Source: Candidatus Poribacteria bacterium (GTDB taxonomy: Bacteria; Poribacteria; WGA-4E; WGA-3G). Taken from it: a stretch of 64,000 bases of DNA. A model generated the notes under the pieces. The model searched no databases. It saw only the letters and a list, made by a program, of their open reading frames with translations, and had not been told where the DNA came from. Positions within the stretch are counted from its first letter, which is position 1. Each line of letters begins with the position of its first letter. Shown piece after piece: positions 49,249 through 58,041 of the stretch. Position numbers and translations under genes: made by a program. The stretch is from the NCBI GenBank assembly GCA_022821725.1, contig JAJEDB010000124.1:1-64000 (forward strand), read 5' to 3'.

Positions 49249-49336
49249 TTTTCACGTCCCAAACATTGTAAACCCTCCAGATGTGCCTCTCTCTAAGCCA
49301 AACTCTTAGGTTGAATTTGTGCATTTCCTCTAAATC

Positions 49337-49376
49337 TTGCACCCCTTGCCCGAATATGTTGTGTCCTTAATTTTAA
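49337..49376 (+). promoter_or_regulatory. Shared upstream motif (copy 3), before the first GT-A gene
   Basis: cttgcaccccttgcccgaatatgttgtgtccttaatttt. Confidence 0.55.
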
Positions 49377-49411
49377 AAGCGTAATCATAAACAACAAGAG
49401 GGTTGGAAAAA

Positions 49412-51127
49412 ATGTTTGATTTCCCAAGAGTTTTACACCGACTTCACCTCTTTGAGGAAGATGGTGTCCTTTATGCTGCAGATATTGAGAAAGCACGGGT
49501 CATAGAGATTTCTGTCGTCATGGTTGACATCTTGAAATTAGCAGAAAAGCAGACGAGCGAGGAAATTGTTCAGACGTTGAATACCTCTTATCCAGAGGAC
49601 GAGATTCTTGAGGCGTTTGAGAGATTTGCGGAATTTGAAAGGGAAGGCTTGCTATTCAATCGCGGTGAAAATCTCAGAGCAACTTTCGCTATAGAAAGTA
49701 AACGGCGGAAGTTGCTTGTTGTGATACCTAACATTACCACTGACTCATTCTTCGATATTGAAACGTTATATGCCGGAACAAACATGGCACTCTCTTACAT
49801 GTTTGAACATCTCACCAAATACGTAGATCTCCACTTCGCAGGCAACCAAAATCGAAAATTAGCCGATAACGTGTATGAAGTTGATATCAGCGTGTTTGAC
49901 TTCGGTAGACTCAGCCGAAGGATCAACGAGACCTATTTCGGCATTCTAACCTTACATCGCGACCACGAGACCTGGCTACTCCCCCTCTATCAACACAAAG
50001 AACTGCCGCCTATTCTTGTCCAATGCCACGCACCACGCGGACATGGTGGAAACGCAATCAATTCAATGTTGCGGCATTACGCGGCGATGCGAGATTTTGA
50101 TGCTTTCACGGCACCATCGGATTATGTCCGAGAATTCTATTCAAATTACGTCTGGGATCCCAGTTTCTTCAACACTTTACCCAACGGTGTAGATTCCGCC
50201 CTGTTCTGTCCGATGGAGAAAGAAAAAGCAAAAAAGGAACTTGCCGAACATGTAGGAGACGACCGAATCGTGACGACTCCCACAGTCGGCTATCTCTCGC
50301 GAGTGCAATCAGAAAAAGGGGCTTCTGTCTACTTGAAACTTGCTGAGTTGAATCCGCACCTGTTGTTTTTAATTGCGGGACCACACTTCGGAAGGTATCA
50401 ATTGCGGGAACTCCCGGATAATCTCGTCTATGCTGGATTCCATCCGCGCGAGAAGTTGCCGATGGTCTATAACGCATTTGACGTCTACTGTTTCCTTTCA
50501 ATGTCAGGCGAGGAAACCTTTGGCTTGACGGTCCTTGAAGCGATGGCGTGTGGCGTTCCACCGATCGTTCCCAATTTTGACGGTGTGCCTTCAGTCGTCG
50601 GGGATGCCGGATTAATCGCGGATGCTGAGAATTTTGACCAAGATATAGGGACTCTTGTGAGTTACCCGTCCCCGATAGATTTTTCAGAGAAGATTAACCT
50701 ACTATTGAGCGACGATGGCATGAGGCAAACATTTTCCCAGAAAGCGAGAGAACGCGCTTTGTCCTTTACATGGGACAAAACCGCACAACGTATTATCCAC
50801 TTCTTTGAAGCACTTCACGAAAAAAGGCAGCTTGTGAGTCCAAATAAACTCTTGAATGCCTTCGCGCCTGACATTGAAGTATCAAACCCAAAGCAAAATC
50901 ATCTCAAATACAAATCCATCGTGTTGAGTATGAACAAGTACTACCAGCGCTCTCTAATGGGAGATGCCCTCTATTCCCAGCGTGTTGAAGAAGGACTCGC
51001 GATAACGCTTTTGAGAAACCATACAGCAAGGGAAGCAGAGGCACTTCTTGCTGAATTCATCGAAGATCAAGCAGAGGCGAAAACAATTCTTCAAAGAGTT
51101 CGTGGCTTAATCCATGCAACCGCTTAA
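49412..51127 (+). CDS. PqqD/RRE-like domain + GT4 glycosyltransferase (type A, copy 1)
   Basis: N-term FPRVLHRLHLFEEDGVLYAADIEKARVIEISVVMVDILKLAEKQTSEEIVQTLNTSYPEDEILEAFERFAEFEREGLLF (PqqD-like); GT4 core VGYLSRVQSEKGASVYLKLAELNP...GEETFGLTVLEAMACGVPPIVPNFDGVPSVVGDAGL. ATG 49412 preferred. Confidence 0.85.
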   Translation: MFDFPRVLHRLHLFEEDGVLYAADIEKARVIEISVVMVDILKLAEKQTSEEIVQTLNTSYPEDEILEAFERFAEFEREGLLFNRGENLRATFAIESKRRKLLVVIPNITTDSFFDIETLYAGTNMALSYMFEHLTKYVDLHFAGNQNRKLADNVYEVDISVFDFGRLSRRINETYFGILTLHRDHETWLLPLYQHKELPPILVQCHAPRGHGGNAINSMLRHYAAMRDFDAFTAPSDYVREFYSNYVWDPSFFNTLPNGVDSALFCPMEKEKAKKELAEHVGDDRIVTTPTVGYLSRVQSEKGASVYLKLAELNPHLLFLIAGPHFGRYQLRELPDNLVYAGFHPREKLPMVYNAFDVYCFLSMSGEETFGLTVLEAMACGVPPIVPNFDGVPSVVGDAGLIADAENFDQDIGTLVSYPSPIDFSEKINLLLSDDGMRQTFSQKARERALSFTWDKTAQRIIHFFEALHEKRQLVSPNKLLNAFAPDIEVSNPKQNHLKYKSIVLSMNKYYQRSLMGDALYSQRVEEGLAITLLRNHTAREAEALLAEFIEDQAEAKTILQRVRGLIHATA

Positions 51128-51148
51128 GAAAATGGAGGCGAATACACT

Positions 51149-52783
51149 ATGGCACTTCACGCTCACTACCGCCTGAACCGACACCGTAAATTTGAACAAG
51201 AAGGTCGGAAATATGTCGCAGATCTTCAGACGAACGATATCGTTGAAGTTAACGATGTAGAATGGGAAATTCTGAGTCGCTATGGAACACAGACACAATA
51301 CCAAATCGTTGAAGAGCTCAAGGAAGAATATAAAGTTGAGTCTATCTTCGACGGGATTGAACGTTTGGAACGGCTTGGACAGCAAGGTTCCCTTTTAAGC
51401 ACAATCGATGGAGCAGCAAAAAAGGCTACTGACAGTTGGAAACAAGAGGGTAGGAAACCGAAATTGTTGGTGCCGTTCCACTTTACAAACGAGAAAACAT
51501 CTTTGGATTATACAACGAACCTGAATCGCTATCAGCTCCTGACGCACTTGACGCAATTCGCAGACTTGGAAACGCTTACTTTTTCCAAAGCAGGCGAAGA
51601 AGACTTAAAACCGCAGGACTTTCAAGGTTATGGGGATATCCGGATTCGAGATATAGAGACAGAAGAAAACAGTGCCTTCGGACCCCCGTGGTATGCGATG
51701 GATGGATACGATGGTATTCTACTCCTCTCTCAATTTTTGACAGACGACCTCTTATACTATCAGCTTCCTGATGTGCCAATTGTTCACTGTATAGAAGACG
51801 TTCAGAAGTTACAAGGTTCAACGCTTGAAACGCTTCTAAATATCTATGCCCTCCAAAACGCAAACGACACGTTAATCGTAAGATCCTCATGGGTAAAGGA
51901 ACGGCTGACGGAATACGGTATCCTGGGAAAGAATGTCTGTGTTATTCCTAATGGTATTAATGTTGGCGAACCTATAAGCAAGTCGTTGGCTAAGCAATAC
52001 ACCGCTGCGCTCTTTGAAAAACCGATGTTTTCACAACAACCCATCGTAGGACTCATTTCAGGTTTTGGACCTAACTATGGAGCGAAATTGGTTTCTGCGT
52101 TCGCTCATGCCAATCCCCATCTTGCGATTTTTGTCTACGATCCATTTTTGGCAGAAAATTATAAAAATCCACCAGACAATGTGGTAATTTTTAGCGCAGA
52201 TGATGAGGAAACTCGTTCCGTTCTACCTATTTTCTTTCAGGCACTTGATCTCGTTTGTTTCCCCGCAATTCTGGGAACACCGCTTTCGTTGGTTTTAGAG
52301 GCTATGGCATACGGCACCCCATGTGTTGCTATGACGAAATATGGACTGCCTCCAGAGGTCAAAGGGGCTGGCGCGGTTGTGAAGTTGGACTGGCGTGACT
52401 ACGGTAATCCATATGTTCCAATGCCTGAATTGTCGAACACGATAAATCATTGGTTGAAACCTTCTCATACACGCACCGAATGCGAAAACGCTGCAAAAGG
52501 TTTGGCTCAGAAATTCACATGGGAGAAATCCGCCAGAGGAATCGCACAGTTTTTTGAGAAAGGTCATGAGCGAAGTATAAGGGAAAAAACTTTGCTCCCC
52601 TCAGTTTTCTGCCGTCGATATAATCCGGGGACCGGAGACACTATCTCCAGCGTGTACCGAATCGGAACCAACAGATATGATTGTCTTGAAATCGCCTTTG
52701 TAGAAATGTTGGCGGAACAGCACACCCCTGCTGAAGTCGAGGCAATTTTTAAGCATTTCCGATGGGAAACTTCTGCTTCTTGA
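51149..52783 (+). CDS. PqqD/RRE-like domain + GT4-like glycosyltransferase (type B, copy 1)
   Basis: N-term HYRLNRHRKFEQEGRKYVADLQTNDIVEVNDVEWEILSRYGTQTQYQIVEELKEEYKVESIFDGIERLERLGQQGSLL; GT core VIPNGINVGEP...GTPLSLVLEAMAYGTPCVAMTKYGLPPEV. Confidence 0.82.
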   Translation: MALHAHYRLNRHRKFEQEGRKYVADLQTNDIVEVNDVEWEILSRYGTQTQYQIVEELKEEYKVESIFDGIERLERLGQQGSLLSTIDGAAKKATDSWKQEGRKPKLLVPFHFTNEKTSLDYTTNLNRYQLLTHLTQFADLETLTFSKAGEEDLKPQDFQGYGDIRIRDIETEENSAFGPPWYAMDGYDGILLLSQFLTDDLLYYQLPDVPIVHCIEDVQKLQGSTLETLLNIYALQNANDTLIVRSSWVKERLTEYGILGKNVCVIPNGINVGEPISKSLAKQYTAALFEKPMFSQQPIVGLISGFGPNYGAKLVSAFAHANPHLAIFVYDPFLAENYKNPPDNVVIFSADDEETRSVLPIFFQALDLVCFPAILGTPLSLVLEAMAYGTPCVAMTKYGLPPEVKGAGAVVKLDWRDYGNPYVPMPELSNTINHWLKPSHTRTECENAAKGLAQKFTWEKSARGIAQFFEKGHERSIREKTLLPSVFCRRYNPGTGDTISSVYRIGTNRYDCLEIAFVEMLAEQHTPAEVEAIFKHFRWETSAS

Positions 52784-52797
52784 TAAAGGTTGTTTCT

Positions 52798-52874
52798 CGT
52801 TGGAGATAGGTTTCCCAACTGCGTTTGGGAAGCGAACCCCGCCGGAGCGAGATTTCCGGTAGAAAGAGAGGAGG
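52798..52874 (+). promoter_or_regulatory. Conserved two-hairpin 5' element before the small peptide gene (copy 1)
   Basis: TTCCCAA-ctgcgt-TTGGGAA and CCGGA-gcgagatt-TCCGG followed by TAGAAAGAGAGGAGG. Confidence 0.65.
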
Positions 52875-52883
52875 TGAACGTAA

Positions 52884-53105
52884 ATGAAAACAAATCTCCG
52901 CGGTAAAATCCGCGAGTTCGTCCACTCCGAAGAAGGTAAGGTAGGAGTCAAATCTCCACTAACGCTCGGAGCGGCGGTGGGTAGCGTGCTACTGGCACAA
53001 ACTATCGTTGGAACGACATCCGTCCACGCATGGCAATGCAATGAGCAGCACCCTTGTGGTGAAGGTCAGGTGTGCGATTTAGGCACCTGTCGTGATGATT
53101 GTTAA
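52884..53105 (+). CDS. Small Cys-rich peptide precursor (paralogue 1)
   Basis: MKTNLRGKIREFVHSEEGKVGVKSPLTLGAAVGSVLLAQTIVGTTSVHAWQCNEQHPCGEGQVCDLGTCRDDC; strong RBS GGAGG; paralogous to 56680 and 63834. Confidence 0.85.
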   Translation: MKTNLRGKIREFVHSEEGKVGVKSPLTLGAAVGSVLLAQTIVGTTSVHAWQCNEQHPCGEGQVCDLGTCRDDC

Positions 53106-53170
53106 ATCTGATTCACACTATACCTTCTGGGATTCTCTGTGAATTCAGAAAGTTCCAGAGACACTTAAGA

Positions 53171-53195
53171 ACGTGGCGGTTTCCCACCGCCACGT
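53171..53195 (+). terminator. Hairpin terminator after peptide 1
   Basis: ACGTGGCGG-tttccca-CCGCCACGT. Confidence 0.65.
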
Positions 53196-53278
53196 ATTTG
53201 TGTAGTTTTATTCCTAATTTTTATGACTCGTTTTGTTGAGAAAAAGAATATCTGTCACCAATTCCTGGGAGGATTATT

Positions 53279-54256
53279 ATGGACCGGTATCCTCTACTTC
53301 TTTTTGTTCTTCTTAGCTTGGCATCCTTGCACGTGAGAATTCGCCCAGTTTTGGCAGAAATCCCGACAACTGCGAAAATCACATTTTGGGCAGCGCGTGA
53401 AGGGAATCGTGATATTTACCTTATGAATCCAGATGGAAGTGAGCAGGTTAGAATAACATATCATCGCGCAGATGATATTACACCCGTCTGGTCGCCAACA
53501 GGTGAACAAATACTTTTTGTCTCGAACCGAGATGGTTTTTGGGACTTATATCTAATGGATCCAGACGGATCTAATGTGCGGCGGGTCTTTGGAAAGGAGG
53601 CAAAGAGAGCGAGTCCGGCGTGGTCTCCAGATGGTAAACATATTGCGTATACCCGTACGGTGCATGATCAATGGATTAACTATACTGCCACAATTGATGG
53701 TGAAAATGAAGAGCGAATATCTGTTGGGAGCTCTCCTGCGTGGTCTCCAAATGGCACCGAGATAGCTTTTCTCGTCGGTTGGCCGAAAAGCATGCAAATA
53801 AGTATATTTAACCTTGACACCCTCAAACAGAGAATTCTTTTCCCACTCAACGTAATACCGTCATATATGAGTGGGAGTCTGGCATGGTCTCCAACAGGAG
53901 ACAAACTTGCTTTTGCTTGGCTGCATCGAGTGCCTCTAAAAGACTTCATTGAGACAGAGACGATTTATACGATAAATCGCGATGGAATAGGACTCGCACA
54001 GATTGTTGATGAAGCTGGACCGAGGGCAACTTCGGTCGTGTGGTCTCCGCATGGTGATTCAATTCTCTATAAACAGGCTGATAAAAATAATAATCTACAA
54101 ATATTCAAGATAGCGTTGGGAGGCGAGGAATCCGAGCAACTAACTCATATCGGACAGAATTATCTGGGGGATTGGTTTGATCCAGCACTCGCATTACCGG
54201 TTTCACCTCAACCGCAGTTATTAAGCACAGTATGGGGGGAAATGAAAAGGAAATAG
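53279..54256 (+). CDS. PD40/TolB-like beta-propeller secreted protein with W-G C-terminal tail
   Basis: IYLMNPDGSEQVRITYHRADDITPVWSPTGEQILFVSNRDG repeats; tail SPQPQLLSTVWGEMKRK. Confidence 0.88.
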   Translation: MDRYPLLLFVLLSLASLHVRIRPVLAEIPTTAKITFWAAREGNRDIYLMNPDGSEQVRITYHRADDITPVWSPTGEQILFVSNRDGFWDLYLMDPDGSNVRRVFGKEAKRASPAWSPDGKHIAYTRTVHDQWINYTATIDGENEERISVGSSPAWSPNGTEIAFLVGWPKSMQISIFNLDTLKQRILFPLNVIPSYMSGSLAWSPTGDKLAFAWLHRVPLKDFIETETIYTINRDGIGLAQIVDEAGPRATSVVWSPHGDSILYKQADKNNNLQIFKIALGGEESEQLTHIGQNYLGDWFDPALALPVSPQPQLLSTVWGEMKRK

Positions 54257-54455
54257 GTTTTGTGGCATAACCGACTTGGAACGCTTTGAGCAGAATCTAT
54301 TCAACTCACCACAGGTTTGTCAGCGAATATATCTCCGACGTAGGTGCCAGAACCTTTCTTTGCTGTCTCACCGAGTGCCCAAAAAATAACAACCTTATAG
54401 AGTAAGCTCAAACAACAGTAATCAACTGTATTCCGATAAACCGAGGAAACCATCA

Positions 54456-55352
54456 ATGTACTATCACGAATTTGAAACTGCGTTTGAGGCACGGCTTCAG
54501 ACATACACAGATGTATATCCGTGCGCCGTGGAATACCATCGCGCCCGTTTTGATCAGACAATTCAGTACCTGTTGTCTTCCATTTTAGAACAGACAGAAG
54601 ACTTGATTCAACATCCCGAAACGAGCTGGACACACACTGAAGAAATCGTCAGTGACATTCTCTATAGTGGTGATATAACTATCAAACAGCTTTTTTCACT
54701 GGAGATCCCGAATCAGCTAACAGCAGATAGAGATTTCGAGGCAGTAAAAACGAAACTTTACGAAACGAAATATTACCCAATCAGCGAACACCTGAATTAT
54801 ATCTCTTTTCCGCCTGCTTTGGAACGGAAAGCCTTCATCGGTAAGCATTTAGATCGCTTTGAAGAGAAGTCACAGTTCTGCGATCTCGGCTTCGGTCCTG
54901 GGGTTTTGACAGCGTTCATTCTACAACAGAACACCTCGTGGCAAGTTGATGGTGTTGATATTAGTCACCACTGCCTCTGTCACGCGCAAAGACTCCTGAC
55001 CAAGAAAGGAGTACTTGAAAGGAGTGAGCTGTCAGTTGGGGATGTGAGAACCCTACCCTATCCTGATGACACCTTCGATGTAGTCATAGCGATTGAAGTG
55101 CTTGAGCATATCCCAGATCCAGAAACTGGATTGTCAGAAGCAATGCGCGTGCTGAAACCCGGTGGATACGCAATAACAGCACTGCCAGTCCAACTCCCGC
55201 TGATGATGCACCTCTACGATTTTGACACACCAGATGAAGTCTTAGCACTCTACAAAAAGGTTGGACTTGAGATTATTGATTTTGAAACAAAGGAATTCCA
55301 ACGTCAAACTGGGGCTTTCGTTGATACATTCGCGTTGAGTATAAAACCCTAA
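54456..55352 (+). CDS. SAM-dependent methyltransferase (class I)
   Basis: FCDLGFGPGVLTAFIL, VDGVDISHHCLCHAQRLL, LPYPDDTFDVVIAIEVLEHIPDPETGLSEAMRVLKPGGYAI. Confidence 0.9.
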   Translation: MYYHEFETAFEARLQTYTDVYPCAVEYHRARFDQTIQYLLSSILEQTEDLIQHPETSWTHTEEIVSDILYSGDITIKQLFSLEIPNQLTADRDFEAVKTKLYETKYYPISEHLNYISFPPALERKAFIGKHLDRFEEKSQFCDLGFGPGVLTAFILQQNTSWQVDGVDISHHCLCHAQRLLTKKGVLERSELSVGDVRTLPYPDDTFDVVIAIEVLEHIPDPETGLSEAMRVLKPGGYAITALPVQLPLMMHLYDFDTPDEVLALYKKVGLEIIDFETKEFQRQTGAFVDTFALSIKP

Positions 55353-55370
55353 GGGAGGCAGTTTTTTATT

Positions 55371-56507
55371 ATGTCACACTATGAATACTTTCTGATTTTT
55401 TTAGCACTCGTTTTCTGTGGATATGCGAGTTACACTGATCTGAAGACGCAGAAGATTCGCAATTTCTGCTCCCTGGGACTACTTTATGTGGGAACACTCA
55501 GCCAATTGATGGCGTGGTATCTCGGTACAACAACGCCGCTCTATATCTTAGGACTCTTCTTTGGAGGTGGGCTTATCGCTTTTGCTTTCTATTGGTTTGG
55601 TATCTTCTCGCCGGGGGATTCCAAACTCTTTTGGGGACTCTGCTTAATTTTTCCGCTGTCCCTGTTTAGAAACCTGAGCGGTGCTTTAAGTTTCCCACCT
55701 GTGATACTCGCCCTCAACATTATTGTTCCGTACTCTATAGGAATCCTCGGTTATCTGCTTTTCAAGTTTGCCCTAATGCCGAACAAATTAAATCTGTTCC
55801 GGTATTTCTCTAAATCTTACTTTCAAAAGGGGACGCTGCTCGAAAAACTATTTAGCCTACTTATGTTTATCGGTATCGGATCTGGGCTGACCTACCTGTT
55901 CCAGCAGTTTGAGTGGGAACCCGATCGCTTGCTGCACCTCCTTTTAGTTTTGCTGGCGTTCACATTGATACAGAAATTACTATCGCCGCTACCGAAAACA
56001 CCCGCCTATTACATAATTGTTGGTTTCACATCCGTTTGGTTGGCACTGCAAGCAACGCCATCTGTATCGGTATTTCTCTCCGGTTTCGCCTTTTTCTTAG
56101 GATTGTATCTCGTTGTTTTTGTTATTGCCAAACAGTTGATTCTCAGTTTAGCGAGTATAACCTTGGACAATGCTGTGGACGTGAGTGGCCTTGAGATTGG
56201 GATGATTCCCGCTGAGCAAATTGTTAGGGTGGAACAGCCGGATGGCACTGTCCGCTACGAAAAGCAGCAGGTGGATTTTTCGAGCGGCCAGAAGGACAAT
56301 ATCGTTATTTCACCTGATCCCGTAGGTCTAACTGCAGAAGAGATTTCCCAATTACAAAACCTTGCAGCAGAAGGGGCGTTTGCTGAATTTGGCAATCAGA
56401 TAAACGTCCAACCCTCGATACGCTTTGCCCCAGTCATTTTCGTTGGTGCTCTGCTAACGGTGCTTTGCCAAGGTCCTTTTTATCTGAAACTGATGCAGCT
56501 CCTATAA
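55371..56507 (+). CDS. A24-type prepilin peptidase-like membrane protein with C-terminal extension
   Basis: GYASYTDLKTQKIRNFCSLGLL (first Asp), FSPGDSKLFWGLCLIFPLSL (GxGD-like second Asp), multiple TM. Confidence 0.78.
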   Translation: MSHYEYFLIFLALVFCGYASYTDLKTQKIRNFCSLGLLYVGTLSQLMAWYLGTTTPLYILGLFFGGGLIAFAFYWFGIFSPGDSKLFWGLCLIFPLSLFRNLSGALSFPPVILALNIIVPYSIGILGYLLFKFALMPNKLNLFRYFSKSYFQKGTLLEKLFSLLMFIGIGSGLTYLFQQFEWEPDRLLHLLLVLLAFTLIQKLLSPLPKTPAYYIIVGFTSVWLALQATPSVSVFLSGFAFFLGLYLVVFVIAKQLILSLASITLDNAVDVSGLEIGMIPAEQIVRVEQPDGTVRYEKQQVDFSSGQKDNIVISPDPVGLTAEEISQLQNLAAEGAFAEFGNQINVQPSIRFAPVIFVGALLTVLCQGPFYLKLMQLL

Positions 56508-56597
56508 ACATATAACCAACAAGGGTAATGAACATTTTGAAAAGATATTAGACAGCATGTCCAAGGGGAGGGCTTCACTCCTACAGCGATAGTATTC

Positions 56598-56670
56598 GTC
56601 CTGGAGATGGTATTTCCAACACTGTTTGGGAATCCAATCTTGCCGGAACAGAAGCACCGGCAGAAAGGAG
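56598..56670 (+). promoter_or_regulatory. Conserved two-hairpin 5' element before the small peptide gene (copy 2)
   Basis: CTGGAGATGGTATTTCCAACACTGTTTGGGAATCC and GCCGG-aacagaagca-CCGGC-AGAAAGGAG. Confidence 0.65.
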
Positions 56671-56679
56671 AAAAACAAT

Positions 56680-56898
56680 ATGAAAGATAGTATTCAAGGC
56701 AGAATCCGAACCTTCCTCGCGTCTGAGGAAGGTAAGGTAGGTGTTAAGGGTCCCTTGACCGTCGGTATGGCGACCGGTAGTGTCCTATTTGCACAGACAA
56801 TCATAGGAGCGCCACAAGCCGATGCTTGTCCGTGTGGTGGTGGTGTCCCTTGCCCGGCAGGTCAGGTGTGTGATCTTGGTACTTGTCGGGATGCATAG
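56680..56898 (+). CDS. Small Cys-rich peptide precursor (paralogue 2)
   Basis: MKDSIQGRIRTFLASEEGKVGVKGPLTVGMATGSVLFAQTIIGAPQADACPCGGGVPCPAGQVCDLGTCRDA; ATG 56680 with RBS AGGAG (ORF track starts at 56626). Confidence 0.87.
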   Translation: MKDSIQGRIRTFLASEEGKVGVKGPLTVGMATGSVLFAQTIIGAPQADACPCGGGVPCPAGQVCDLGTCRDA

Positions 56899-56961
56899 TT
56901 AATAACCAAACCATTGTCTGGGAAGTCGATGCAAACTAATTGGCTTTCCAGACATTTCAGA

Positions 56962-56985
56962 ATGTGGCAGTGAAAACTGCCACAT
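56962..56985 (+). terminator. Hairpin terminator after peptide 2
   Basis: ATGTGGCAG-tgaaaa-CTGCCACAT; covaries with the hairpin after peptide 1. Confidence 0.65.
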
Positions 56986-57046
56986 ATTTCTGCTGCTTTG
57001 TACTATAGTTTTTAAACGCCTATGTCTAATTTTGGAGGAAATTCTC

Positions 57047-58015
57047 ATGGTGCCTCGATTCCTATTTTTCATTTGCAGTTTGGCGTTGTTGTGCTGGCTT
57101 TGCTCTGTTTGGGCAGAAGCCCCGAAAACCGCTAAAATCGCGTTTTGGGCAGACCGTGAAGGGACTCGTGATATTTATCTCATGAATCCAGATGGGAGTC
57201 AACAGACGAAAATAACACATCACCGTGCACAGAACATCACGCCTATTTGGTTCCCAACAGGTGAACAGATCCTCTTCACCTCTGATCGAGATGGCGTTTG
57301 GGATCTATACCTCATGGATCCAGATGGAACAAATGTGCGACGCGTCTTTGAGAAAGAAGCACCTAGGGCGGAACCCGCATTGTCTCCCGATGGTAAACAG
57401 ATCGCTTACTCGCGCATCATAAACGATGAACGAGTCCTCCACATTGCCACACTCGGTGAAGAGGATGAGGAACGCCTCGCAATAGGGGGACCTCCGACGT
57501 GGTCGCCAGACGGAACGGAAATCGCATTCGTTACTGGTTGGGAAACAGAAAAGATGCAGATAAGTATCTTCAACCTACGTACTGGCAAACAGAAGCCTCT
57601 ATTTCCACCCAAGGCGACACCGTCATGGCTACCTACCGTGAAATGGTCTCCAAGAGGAGACAAGATCGCTTTTTCTTGGCTTAACCAAGTTCCCCTTAAG
57701 GATTTCATTGAGAGAGAGACAATTTATACAGTAAAACGCGATGGAACAGGCATCACCCAGATTATTGATGAAGCGGGTCCAAAAGCAACCTCGGTGGCTT
57801 GGTCTCCCAGTGGCGACGCGCTGCTCTATAGACAGGCTGATGAAAACAAGAATTTTCAAATCTTCAAAGTCAATTTAGGGGGTGGGCAGCCCGAACAACT
57901 AACGCATGTTGGATGGAATCATCTTGGGGATTGGTTTGATCCGGCGTATGCATTGCCGGTTTCACCACAACCCCAATTGCTGACGACCATATGGGGAAAA
58001 CTGAAACGAAAATAG
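57047..58015 (+). CDS. PD40/TolB-like beta-propeller secreted protein with W-G C-terminal tail
   Basis: IYLMNPDGSQQTKITHHRAQNITPIWFPTGEQILFTSDRDG; tail SPQPQLLTTIWGKLKRK. Confidence 0.88.
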   Translation: MVPRFLFFICSLALLCWLCSVWAEAPKTAKIAFWADREGTRDIYLMNPDGSQQTKITHHRAQNITPIWFPTGEQILFTSDRDGVWDLYLMDPDGTNVRRVFEKEAPRAEPALSPDGKQIAYSRIINDERVLHIATLGEEDEERLAIGGPPTWSPDGTEIAFVTGWETEKMQISIFNLRTGKQKPLFPPKATPSWLPTVKWSPRGDKIAFSWLNQVPLKDFIERETIYTVKRDGTGITQIIDEAGPKATSVAWSPSGDALLYRQADENKNFQIFKVNLGGGQPEQLTHVGWNHLGDWFDPAYALPVSPQPQLLTTIWGKLKRK

Positions 58016-58041
58016 GTTTTCATATAATATGGAGGAGTGAA

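Noticed and set aside
49403-49411. TTG start of the first GT-A ORF and the 60028 GTG start of the second
   Set aside because: Paralogue alignment begins at FDFPRVLH in both, supporting ATG 49412 and GTG 60160.
52798-52874. Possible c-di-GMP-I (GEMM) or cobalamin riboswitch before the peptide genes
   Set aside because: Length and conserved boxes do not match what I know of those classes; reported only as an unnamed structured element.
54301-54633. 110-aa reverse ORF overlapping the methyltransferase start
   Set aside because: No domain and overlaps a confident gene; probably spurious.
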